This document shows, piece after piece, positions 1 through 7,478 of a DNA stretch of 43,276 bases. Every line of letters begins with the position of its first letter. The stretch's first letter is position 1. The position numbers were made by a program, and so were the translations under genes. The notes below the pieces were generated by a model, which saw nothing but the letters and a program-made list of their open reading frames with translations, was not told where the DNA came from and searched no databases. Source of the DNA: Bacillota bacterium. GTDB lineage: Bacteria > Bacillota > Sulfobacillia > JAUYEG01. The DNA lies in the NCBI GenBank assembly GCA_030691505.1, contig JAUYEG010000010.1, positions 1 through 43,276 of the forward strand, read 5' to 3'.

Positions 1-650
1 CCCGACAGTCTGAGTCCCACGTCGGCCCGGGAGTACTTCATGTCCGGCATGTAAATGTCCACCACGCCGTCGAGCAGGCGTAGGGTCGCGAGAGCGTCGT
101 ACCCGCCGGTATTATAGACCAGCGGCAGCGTAAGCCCGCCCGCCGCCGCCATTGCCAGGGCGTCCAGTATCGCTGGCACGACGTGGCTTGGCGACACCAG
201 GTTGATGTTCTCGCAGCCCCGAGCCTGGAGAGCGAGCATTATCCGGCCGAGTTGCTCGCCGCTAACCTCGAGCCCCTCGTCGAGCTGGGAGGTCTCGTAG
301 TTCTGGCAGAAAACGCAGTTGAGGTTGCATCCGCCGAAGAAGATGGTGCCCGAGCCGCCCTGCCCCACCAGCACCGACTCCTCACCGAAGTGCGGCCCGT
401 AACCTGTCACCACCGCCCGTTCGCCGCTGCGGCAGCGACCGGTCGCCCCGGCGGTGCGGTCCACGCCGCATTGGCGGGGGCACAGGCAACAATCACTGAG
501 CAGTCGCCTGGCATCTACTGTCCTCGCCGCAAGCTCGCCCGCCGGAAGCTGCCGGTAAAGAGGCAGAGGCCTGGGCGGGGGCGCGGGCGGGTCGCCAGCC
601 CGGCGTCTCAGCCTCCGCCCGATGACCGTGAGCTTCCTTCTAAGCCTCAA
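1..650 (-). CDS. Radical SAM protein, PflA-like (C-terminus outside window)
   Basis: This is the N-terminal part, about 217 residues, of a radical S-adenosylmethionine protein of the PflX/MJ0021-like type; family members are usually about 300-340 residues. I read it on the minus strand from a TTG at 650 (a second TTG lies at 653), just downstream of a GAGGGTGA ribosome binding site. An early Cys-rich stretch (CCLCPRQCGVDR) is followed by VVTGYGPHFGEE, then the cluster motif CNLNCVFC (C-x3-C-x2-C), which would bind the 4Fe-4S cluster that cleaves SAM. The substrate is unknown for this family, which resembles pyruvate-formate-lyase activating enzymes without a fixed partner. The frame stays open to position 1, so the protein continues beyond the window. 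The alternative would be a true glycyl-radical activase; no glycyl-radical enzyme is visible here. Confidence 0.9.
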   Translation of the reverse strand, partial: MRLRRKLTVIGRRLRRRAGDPPAPPPRPLPLYRQLPAGELAARTVDARRLLSDCCLCPRQCGVDRTAGATGRCRSGERAVVTGYGPHFGEESVLVGQGGSGTIFFGGCNLNCVFCQNYETSQLDEGLEVSGEQLGRIMLALQARGCENINLVSPSHVVPAILDALAMAAAGGLTLPLVYNTGGYDALATLRLLDGVVDIYMPDMKYSRADVGLRLS

Positions 651-684
651 CAATTCACCCTCTTGGTTCAGTGGCAGGTGGTTA

Positions 685-750
685 TCAGTAGCCCAAGGCT
701 ATTGTTACGCAGCAGACGGGTTTCCGCCAAATCCGCCGGTACGTGAGCAT
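685..750 (-). CDS. Possible 21-residue leader peptide
   Basis: A short frame reads ATG at 750 to TGA at 685 and encodes MLTYRRIWRKPVCCVTIALGY. It has a convincing AGGAGGG ribosome binding site about four bases upstream of the ATG and ends about 35 bases before the radical SAM start. It is basic, with a CC pair. Nothing but the ribosome binding site and position supports it; it could be a leader peptide or a chance frame. Confidence 0.3.
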   Translation of the reverse strand: MLTYRRIWRKPVCCVTIALGY

Positions 751-879
751 AAACCCTCCTATGGATCAAAAGCCTACCGATGGGCTCAGGCATCTGCTCT
801 TCACCCGACGGTTGCTGCACCGAACCGCCGCCTGGTGAGCAATAGCCTCCCACGGGAACCCGTCAGCGTAGACCGCCAA

Positions 880-910
880 AGGCCGGCCCGGGGTAGACCC
901 GGGCCGGCCT
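880..910 (-). terminator. Perfect 13-bp hairpin after the CBS-domain gene
   Basis: AGGCCGGCCCGGG (880-892) and its exact complement (898-910) enclose a five-base loop. The hairpin starts 30 bases beyond the stop codon of the CBS-domain gene. On the minus strand only TTT follows the stem, so it is a strong stem with a poor U-tract. It probably ends the acyl-CoA synthetase operon. Confidence 0.65.
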
Positions 911-939
911 GTTGAACACGTCTGTCTCTGCGAAAAAGG

Positions 940-1431
940 CTACTTGGAGAACAGCCCGGGCCTGAGCTCGCACAGGTTGGCCATCGCCCAGACCAGGTCC
1001 GCACGGCTGATGATGCCCACCAGATTGCCGCCGCTCAAGACGGGCACCCGGTTGATCCGCCGCTGCGCCATGAGCAGCGCGACAGACTCAAGAGTATCGT
1101 ACTCCTCGACCGCGATGACCTTGCGGGTCATGGCATCCGCGACCCTGGTCTCGCCAACCTCGCAAAGCCCGCGCGTGAAGACGGCGATGTCACCGACGCT
1201 GCTGTGCGGCGACACCCAGGCAAACGGGTTTCGCCGTGCAATCTGGACCTGTTGGCTGCGGCGGATCAGGTCGAGTTCCGAGATGATGCCGACCATGTGG
1301 CCGGCGTCGTCCACCACAGGCATGCCGCTGATGTCGTGTTCGTCGAGAAGGCGGGCGACCTCGCCCAGCGTGGCGGTATCCTGCACCGTGACAACCGGGC
1401 TCTTCATCACGTCCCTGGCAAGCATGCTCAT
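940..1431 (-). CDS. CBS-domain pair protein
   Basis: A 163-residue protein made almost entirely of two CBS motifs: residues about 5-60 (ARDVMKSPVVTVQDTATLGEVA ... GIISELDLI) and about 97-155 (VADAMTRKVIAVEEYDTLESVA ... GIISRADLV). Such pairs bind adenine nucleotides or SAM and usually act as energy sensors for a partner protein. Its ATG overlaps the stop codon of the DRTGG protein upstream (ATGA at 1428-1431), so the two are translationally coupled. It is the last gene of a three-gene operon with an ADP-forming acyl-CoA synthetase; I infer that it conveys adenylate status to that enzyme or to the DRTGG protein. No catalytic domain is attached. Confidence 0.92.
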   Translation of the reverse strand: MSMLARDVMKSPVVTVQDTATLGEVARLLDEHDISGMPVVDDAGHMVGIISELDLIRRSQQVQIARRNPFAWVSPHSSVGDIAVFTRGLCEVGETRVADAMTRKVIAVEEYDTLESVALLMAQRRINRVPVLSGGNLVGIISRADLVWAMANLCELRPGLFSK

Positions 1432-2531
1432 ACCTCCGATTGATCCGGCTCGGCGTGGGCAGGCTCTTCAAGGCCCGCACGCAGCCGCGGCCAGTCAACG
1501 TAGTCGTTGAAACCGCGCCGCACCAGTTCCAAGCCCTCAGTGTCCCCCGCGGCGAGCTTGCGCGACACCTCATGCAGCCGCTGGACGGTGCTGTAGGTGT
1601 CGTAGCGGACCAGGAGCACCGGGACCCCTTTCTCTTCCGCCCGGGCGATCACCCGCACGTTGGGGTAGAGCCCGCCCGTAAGAATGAGGGCCGACGTGTT
1701 GGTCTCCAGCGCCGCAAGGCACAGGTCCGAACGGTCTCCGCCGGTGATGACCGCCTTGTTGGTCGCCCGGCGCATGTAGCGGAGGGCGCTCTCAAGGGTC
1801 ATCGCGCCGATCTGGACGTCCTCGACCAGGTTGTCAAGACGGTTCTCGCCGGTCAGCACCTCGGCGTCGAGCACGTCGCGGAACTCGCGGACGGTCGGCG
1901 CGGTGATCTCCAGGCACTTGGGGATGACGCCCAGCACCGGGTAGCCGCGCTGCTCGAGGATCGGCCGGTACAGCCCCTCGCACTTGTCGTGTATCTGCCG
2001 GGGCACGTTGTTCATGATTACCCCGATCAGTTCGACTCCCCGGAACTTAAGGCTGTCGCAAAAGAGCAGGATGTCGTCGAGGGAGTAGTCGTTCTCGACC
2101 TTGTTGACCAGCAGGGCGGGCGTCCCCAGCTTGCCCGCCAGGCTCATTGCGTCCATGCCCAGCGCGGACATGACGTGCGGTGAAGCGGTGCCCTCGACGA
2201 TGACGACATCGCATGTAGCGCACATCCGCCGATGGGTATCGAGTACGCGTTGGATGCACTCGTCCGACTTCTCGTACCGGGTGAGGTAATATGGGCTGGT
2301 GGCGTAGAGTGAGATGTCCTGTGTTGTGCACCCGAGGCCGAGAAGACTGCGCATCAGCAGAGCGTCATCGTCCTCCCGGTTGGCCGCGGCCACGGGGCTC
2401 CAGACGGGCTTGAAGTACGCGACCCGCTTGTTTTCATCCTTGAGCTGCATGGCCAGCGCCGCACAAATGGCGGTCTTGCCGCTGGAGAACGTCCCCATCA
2501 CGTAGACACTGCGCAAGTCGACCCACCTCAC
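1428..2531 (-). CDS. BioD-like P-loop / DRTGG-domain protein (phosphotransacetylase-N family)
   Basis: A 367-residue protein with an N-terminal dethiobiotin-synthetase-like P-loop domain (GTFSSGKTA at residues about 13-21; VVIVEGT near 110) and a C-terminal DRTGG-type domain (residues about 215-330, containing the ITGGDRSDLCLAAL stretch). The architecture matches the stand-alone 'phosphotransacetylase N-terminal' family (COG0857), which lacks the acyltransferase domain and is thought to be regulatory. The start is GTG in a GTGA overlap with the stop codon of the acyl-CoA synthetase gene, and its own stop overlaps the CBS gene. The three genes therefore form one tightly coupled unit. A role in sensing acyl-CoA or nucleotide levels is inference; a biotin function is unlikely given this context. 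Confidence 0.88.
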   Translation of the reverse strand: MRWVDLRSVYVMGTFSSGKTAICAALAMQLKDENKRVAYFKPVWSPVAAANREDDDALLMRSLLGLGCTTQDISLYATSPYYLTRYEKSDECIQRVLDTHRRMCATCDVVIVEGTASPHVMSALGMDAMSLAGKLGTPALLVNKVENDYSLDDILLFCDSLKFRGVELIGVIMNNVPRQIHDKCEGLYRPILEQRGYPVLGVIPKCLEITAPTVREFRDVLDAEVLTGENRLDNLVEDVQIGAMTLESALRYMRRATNKAVITGGDRSDLCLAALETNTSALILTGGLYPNVRVIARAEEKGVPVLLVRYDTYSTVQRLHEVSRKLAAGDTEGLELVRRGFNDYVDWPRLRAGLEEPAHAEPDQSEV

Positions 2532-4630
2532 GATATGGTGATTTTTACGTCCAATGCTGTGACTCCGTCCACGTATGCGAACAGGGGGTTGATATCGAGC
2601 TCGGATATCTCCGGGAAATCGGTGACGAGCGCGGCCACCCGGGCGATGGTATCCGCCACCGCGGGGATGTCGGCCGGTTTCTCCCCCCGGAAACCGCGCA
2701 GCAGCTCAAAAGCCTTGGTTTCCTGAATCATGGCGTCGATCTCCGTCCGGTTGAGACCCCGCACGAGGCGGAATGACACGTCCTTGAGCAGATTGACGTA
2801 GATGCCGCCCAAGCCGAACATGATCAGCGGCCCGAACTGGACATCCTTGCTGAGACCGACAATGCACTCCCTGCCCGGGGGCAGCATGTGCTGCACCTCG
2901 ACCCCGTAAACCGGCGCCTCGGGCATAAGCCGGGATACGCTCTCAAGTATGTCGAGGTAGCCCCGCCGGACCTCGTCCGCCGACTTGAGCCCGACCTTGA
3001 TGCCGCCCACGTCGGTCTTGTGGAGGATGCGGGGCGAGGCAATCTTGAGCACGACGGGGTACCCCGCCCCCTCAGCGTACTGCACCGCCTCGTCGGCGCT
3101 CCGGGCCAGCTTTAGCATAGGCACCGGGATGCCGTAGGCCGCGGCGACCTCGGCCGACTCGCTGCCCAGCAGGACCACGCGGCGGTCGGCCCGGACGGCG
3201 TCAAACACGGCCCGGACCCGGTCGGGATCCTTGCCCGGCGCCTCGGTCGTGCCGAGCTGATAGGGTTTCCGGGTGGCCTTGCCGTACCGGACAAGGCCGG
3301 CGAGCGCGCCCACGGCCCGCTCCGGGAAGACGTAGTTGGGCACCCCGCCCGCCTTGAGAAGCCGCGCAGCCTCCTTGATGTTGAGCCCGCCGATGAAACT
3401 GGCGATGACGGGCTTGGCCGGGTGCTTGGCCTTCATTTCCACGAGATGGCGCGCCGTCTCCCTGGTGTCGATGACGGCTGTCGGCGTCAGCAGCACGACG
3501 ACCGCATCCACGTTGGGGTCCGCGAGCACATGCTCAAGGGCAAAGCGGTACCGCTGGGCGTCCGCGTCGCCGATCACGTCCACCGGGTTGTAAAGGTTGG
3601 CCGTGACCGGCAGCCCCGCGCGCATGGCATCGATGGTTTCCCGCTCAAACCGGGCCATGGTCAGCCCCACGCCTTCAATGCGGTCGGTGGCCACGATGCC
3701 GGGACCGCCTGAATTGGTGACGATGGCCACGCGGTCGCTGACAGGTACCGGCTGGCTGGTGAACACCGTCGCGAGATCAAAAAGCTCCTCCATGGTCGCC
3801 GCGCGGACCACGCCGGTCTGGCGGAAAGCGATATCGTAGGCCACGTCGCTCCCGGCGAGGGCGCCCGTGTGCGACGAGGCGGCCCGCGCACCGGCCTGGC
3901 TGGTACCCGACTTCAGGATCACCACGGGGGTCTTGCGCGCGGCCTTGCCGACAACCTCAAGGAACCTCTGACCGTCGGCAACATCCTCGAGATAGCAGAG
4001 GACAACTCTGCTGTACTCGTCCTCGGCGGCGTCGGCGATGAAATCGACCTCGTTTAGGTCGGCCTTGTTACCGAGGCTGACGAACTTGCTGAACCCCAGC
4101 CTCTCGGCGAAACTCCAGTCTAGAATGGCCAGGCACAGAGCGCCGCTCTGTGAGAGAAATGCAATCTCTCCCTTAAGCGCGAAATCCTTGGAAAAGGAAG
4201 CGTTGTACGGCGCGTGCGTGTCCATGACCCCGAGGCAGTTTGGACCGACCATGCGCATCCCAAAGCGGCGGCACACGGAAACCAGCTCGCGTTCGCGCTG
4301 CAGTCCTTCGGCGCCGACCTCCTTGAATCCCGCGGTGATCACGATCAGGTACTTGACCCCCGCCTGCCCGCAGCGCTCGGCGACCTGGATGACGAGCGGC
4401 GCCGGCACCGCTATGACGGCGATTTGGGCGAGCCCGCTCAGGTCAGCTATATCACGGTAGCACCGGTAGCCGAGGATCTCGTCTTCCTTTGGATTGACGG
4501 GGTAGAGCTCTCCTTTGTAGCCGCTGGCAATGATGTTGGCGAGCACGGAGTGCCCGATTTTGCCGGGTGTTCTTGATGCGCCGATGACTGCGATGGACTT
4601 AGGATCGAAAAAGGAAGAAAGCTCGCCCAT
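2528..4630 (-). CDS. ADP-forming acetate/acyl-CoA synthetase, fused alpha-beta
   Basis: A 700-residue NDP-forming acyl-CoA synthetase that interconverts acyl-CoA + ADP + Pi with acid + CoA + ATP. Domains in order: CoA-binding Rossmann domain (IAVIGASRTPGKIGHSVL from residue about 13; ELYPVNPKE), succinyl-CoA-ligase-like domains with the conserved SHTGALAG stretch that carries the phosphorylated histidine, and a C-terminal ATP-grasp domain (VVLKIASPRILHKTDVGGI). The length equals a fused alpha plus beta subunit. The start ATG has an AAGGTGAAG ribosome binding site. It heads an operon with the DRTGG and CBS proteins, a plausible regulated acetate- or acyl-CoA-dependent ATP-forming module. The specific acyl substrate cannot be read from sequence. 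Confidence 0.93.
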   Translation of the reverse strand: MGELSSFFDPKSIAVIGASRTPGKIGHSVLANIIASGYKGELYPVNPKEDEILGYRCYRDIADLSGLAQIAVIAVPAPLVIQVAERCGQAGVKYLIVITAGFKEVGAEGLQRERELVSVCRRFGMRMVGPNCLGVMDTHAPYNASFSKDFALKGEIAFLSQSGALCLAILDWSFAERLGFSKFVSLGNKADLNEVDFIADAAEDEYSRVVLCYLEDVADGQRFLEVVGKAARKTPVVILKSGTSQAGARAASSHTGALAGSDVAYDIAFRQTGVVRAATMEELFDLATVFTSQPVPVSDRVAIVTNSGGPGIVATDRIEGVGLTMARFERETIDAMRAGLPVTANLYNPVDVIGDADAQRYRFALEHVLADPNVDAVVVLLTPTAVIDTRETARHLVEMKAKHPAKPVIASFIGGLNIKEAARLLKAGGVPNYVFPERAVGALAGLVRYGKATRKPYQLGTTEAPGKDPDRVRAVFDAVRADRRVVLLGSESAEVAAAYGIPVPMLKLARSADEAVQYAEGAGYPVVLKIASPRILHKTDVGGIKVGLKSADEVRRGYLDILESVSRLMPEAPVYGVEVQHMLPPGRECIVGLSKDVQFGPLIMFGLGGIYVNLLKDVSFRLVRGLNRTEIDAMIQETKAFELLRGFRGEKPADIPAVADTIARVAALVTDFPEISELDINPLFAYVDGVTALDVKITIS

Positions 4631-4752
4631 GCTTCACCTTCACCTTTGTGTGTGGCCGCCGGTCGTTCTTGGCGGAGAACTCATATGCCAGCTATCCAGC
4701 CGCTGCCCGTACTACTTCCATAGTGCCCTCGGGTTCCCTGCCTTGGCGCCGC

Positions 4753-6387
4753 TCAGAACGCCGCCGCGGACGACAGTTCCTCGACGATGTGGCGCGCGTC
4801 GAGAGCGGTGCCCGTCGCCGCCCGCAGCGCTTGGCCCAGGGGCAACAGCCTGCCCGGACGCCAAAAGTACTCCACCAGGAACTCCCCTGTGCGCCGGTCT
4901 CCCATCAGTTTGCCGTGTTCGCGGCGAAGGAAAGCCCGCGCCTGCCCGGCCGCCAGTTCGCACAAGAAAACGGAGGGCCAGAAACCGGGCTCGTCGAGCG
5001 TTGCCAGGTCGAGCGCGTAGGTGTGGCCGTCCACGCTCCCGGCGCCCCCCGCGCGCGCCAGCAGCTCGGCGGCGGCCGGCGCGGGGTCGAGGTCGGGATT
5101 AGCCATGATCCCCCACGCGAGCGCGGCGCGTGCAGCGATTTGGCGGAGCAGCGCGGTCTGCAGGAGGCCTGCCCGAAGGCACCCAACGGACAGAAAGCGT
5201 GACACCTCGCTCCGTGCCAGCGACGTCTGCCCGGCCAGCCAGTTGGGCTCGGTTGACAGGTCGGCCACGATCAGAGCCGCCGGGTCGAGGCGCGGCGGCG
5301 CAGACCGTTCGGCCAGAAACCCTCCGCGGCCGTAAAGCACTCCCAGAGCTGCTCCGGTCGCCTTGGCCAACTGCACCCAACCGTACTGCGAGCCCAGAAG
5401 GTAGTCGGCGACGACAACCGTCCGGGGACGAACACGCGCTCTTGTCACCGCCGGCTCATCGCCCCGCCCGCTCTGCAGCGCCGCCTCGCCGGGAACAGCC
5501 AGGACCGTCCAGCCCACCCCTGGCAGACCCCTTAGCTCAGGCGGCCACCATCTGGGCTGCAGTTCCGGGATGATCGGCAGCCCGTCGATGTGCAGTCCAC
5601 AGGCACGCATCCCGCGCACGAGGCCCGCGCTGGCGTCTGCCGGCGGGAAATGGGCATCGTGGGCCCGGGATAGCTGCAATACCGCATGGTCGAGATCCCA
5701 TGGCCTCAGGCTGCGCAGACCCAGGGCTCTCGTGGCGAAGTGGGCAAATCGCCCGGCGAGCTCATCCGTCGCCGCCAGAAACCCCTCGACGATCGCCGGC
5801 AGGTCGACCTCCCCCCAGTCCAACCGGAAGGGAGACAACGGCTGGTGCCAGTAGCGCACAGCGTTTTCGCCCGGCCTGTCCGGAGACCACGCCTGGGCCA
5901 GACCAGCGAGAGCGTCACGGACCATCGGCGCCAGCGACCGGGCAAGACCTGCCAGGGCTACGTGTGCCTGTTCGCGGCGGCCCCGGTCGGGGTCACGGGC
6001 CGCGACAAGCCGCAGGTCGTCCGCCGCCAACCGGTCCCTCCCCACCTGGCCCCGGAATGAGTCCACGACGGCCGCCGCCTGGCGCAGCAGCCGCCGTTGG
6101 CCGGACTGCGCGGCCGCCTGCTGCCCTAGAGCCAGGGATAGCCAGAGGGCCGCCCGGCGGCCCAGAGGTGTCGCCCCGCTGCTGCTGCGATAGAGGTTTT
6201 CGAGCCGGAACATGACCTGTTCGTCGGCCAGGAGCGCCGCCCGGCGGCCCTCGTAGCTGCCCCCGGTCCCGGTCGGGGCGCCTCCCTTGCGCACGCCGGT
6301 CCACAGCGCGTCAGCCTCCTCACGCGCGTTACAGCAAAGCTCAGCTTGGGCTTGAGCCAGGAGATCCTCGATCTGCAGGGTTGGCAT
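4753..6387 (-). CDS. Unknown 544-residue protein, faintly M3/M32-peptidase-like, no HEXXH
   Basis: I do not recognise this gene with confidence. It is 544 residues, mostly helical in appearance and rich in Ala, Arg and Leu, with no signal peptide or membrane segment. Some stretches recall the layout of helical M3/M32 metallopeptidases: RPWDLDHAVLQLSR mid-protein, FWPSVFLCELAAGQARAFL near the C-terminus, and an end LRAATGTALDARHIVEEL similar to the end of M32 carboxypeptidases. No HEXXH zinc motif is present; the place where one would be expected reads LGSQYGWVQLAKATGAALG. If the resemblance is real, it is a catalytically dead relative. It lies 24 bases downstream of the histidine kinase gene, so the two may be cotranscribed, and 122 bases before the acyl-CoA synthetase start. 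The reading frame is well supported by length and GC-rich third positions. Confidence 0.75.
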   Translation of the reverse strand: MPTLQIEDLLAQAQAELCCNAREEADALWTGVRKGGAPTGTGGSYEGRRAALLADEQVMFRLENLYRSSSGATPLGRRAALWLSLALGQQAAAQSGQRRLLRQAAAVVDSFRGQVGRDRLAADDLRLVAARDPDRGRREQAHVALAGLARSLAPMVRDALAGLAQAWSPDRPGENAVRYWHQPLSPFRLDWGEVDLPAIVEGFLAATDELAGRFAHFATRALGLRSLRPWDLDHAVLQLSRAHDAHFPPADASAGLVRGMRACGLHIDGLPIIPELQPRWWPPELRGLPGVGWTVLAVPGEAALQSGRGDEPAVTRARVRPRTVVVADYLLGSQYGWVQLAKATGAALGVLYGRGGFLAERSAPPRLDPAALIVADLSTEPNWLAGQTSLARSEVSRFLSVGCLRAGLLQTALLRQIAARAALAWGIMANPDLDPAPAAAELLARAGGAGSVDGHTYALDLATLDEPGFWPSVFLCELAAGQARAFLRREHGKLMGDRRTGEFLVEYFWRPGRLLPLGQALRAATGTALDARHIVEELSSAAAF

Positions 6388-6410
6388 TGCTCTGAAGCCA
6401 GACCTCCGGT

Positions 6411-7142
6411 CTAGCAGGGCAGGCAGATGCGGACTGTGGTGCCGCCACCCGGCTTGCTGCGCAGACTCAGCCGGCCGCCGTGAAGGACCTCGATGATCTC
6501 ACGGGCCGTCGACAGCCCCAGTCCGTAGCCGTCCGACCTGGTCGTATAACCTGGTTGCCACACCTTGGCAAGGACGTCTTTAGGAATGCCCGTCCCGGTG
6601 TCCTGCACCCTGATGACCGCCTGGGGAGGACGGCGGGAGGAGGCCGCGGTCAGCGTCACGCTTCCGCCGCAAGGGGTAAAGTACAGCGCGTTGTCCAGCA
6701 GGTTGACCAGGACCTGTTTGAAGGCCATCGGAGCCAGCCTGATGCGGGGAAACACAGCGGGACAGTCGACTGTGAGGCCGACGCCCTTTTGCTCGAACCT
6801 CGGCACGAGCAAATCCGCCACGTCACGCAGCAGCCTGCGCATCCCGCCGGGCTCCAACTCCTCCCGCGGGTCGCGGGTCTGGTCGGTAAGCATGTCCCTC
6901 AGCATCACGGCCATCTCCTGCACCGCGGTTTCGATGCGGTACAGGTAGGAGTCCTTGGCCTCACCGGCCTGGACCAGAAGGCCGACCTGGGCGAGCCCGC
7001 TGATCGCAGTCAGGTAGTTGCAGAGATCGTGGGCCAGCCGCTCCGGTGTCTGGACCGGGCGGACGTCTTCGCGAGTGGCTGCCACCGGGGCGCGGGCACT
7101 CCACGCCGGATCCTGTTGCCGCGGCAAAGCATGTGCTTCCAT
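6411..7142 (-). CDS. Soluble histidine kinase without a sensor domain
   Basis: A 243-residue sensor-kinase core. The dimerisation/phosphoacceptor segment is LAHDLCNYLTAISGLAQ with the candidate phosphorylated His38. The ATPase domain has an N box (LVNLLDNALYFTP), G1 box (DTGTGIP) and G2 box (GYGLGLSTAREI). There is no transmembrane segment and only about 35 residues before the phosphoacceptor His, so any signal must come from the short N-terminus or a partner. No response regulator gene is next to it; the downstream neighbour is the unknown 544-residue protein. The HDLxN form of the His box is typical of Spo0B-like or NtrB-like kinases. The ATG follows a GGAGGAG site at rather long spacing (about 12 bases). 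Confidence 0.9.
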   Translation of the reverse strand: MEAHALPRQQDPAWSARAPVAATREDVRPVQTPERLAHDLCNYLTAISGLAQVGLLVQAGEAKDSYLYRIETAVQEMAVMLRDMLTDQTRDPREELEPGGMRRLLRDVADLLVPRFEQKGVGLTVDCPAVFPRIRLAPMAFKQVLVNLLDNALYFTPCGGSVTLTAASSRRPPQAVIRVQDTGTGIPKDVLAKVWQPGYTTRSDGYGLGLSTAREIIEVLHGGRLSLRSKPGGGTTVRICLPC

Positions 7143-7478
7143 GGCTCTGCTTGCTCCTCCGCGCTACGCGCGACACCCTGGGTCTCTTGCCCATCGGGCA
7201 ATGGAGAAGTGCTGACCCACAGCTCTTGCTTCGCTCCGCCCCGCTTTGGTTGGATTGCCCGCTCAGCCGGGTTTCCTCGTGAAACGGCGATGCCCGGCCA
7301 CTTCACCGCCGTCACACCTGGGTTGGCAACCAGTGCCATCCCGTCCGTTCAGGCCGTCATTCGGGCTGCCGCTGCGGCGGTCCTGCAATTCGAAGCCTCA
7401 TTTTGCATGCCGGGGTTCGACAGTCTTCTACAAGGGGTTAGGGAGACGCCGCAACCGGGCCGCCTGTCCTGAACGGTT
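7143..7478. other. 336-base intergenic region upstream of the histidine kinase
   Basis: No convincing gene is seen here. It lies between the ycf46 stop and the kinase start, both on the minus strand, so it should carry the ycf46 operon end and the kinase promoter. A small perfect hairpin TTGCCC-ATC-GGGCAA sits at 7187-7201, and the minus strand around 7230-7300 is structured. I could not identify a promoter, terminator or known riboswitch with confidence. Confidence 0.5.

Noticed and set aside
654-879. Riboswitch in the gap before the radical SAM gene
   Set aside because: I compared it with cobalamin, c-di-GMP, M-box and THF patterns from memory and found no convincing match.
7230-7320. Minus-strand GGCAATCC ... 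GCGAAGC, possibly a c-di-GMP riboswitch upstream of the histidine kinase
   Set aside because: The spacing and the key GCAAAGC and tetraloop-receptor elements do not match; only short words agree.
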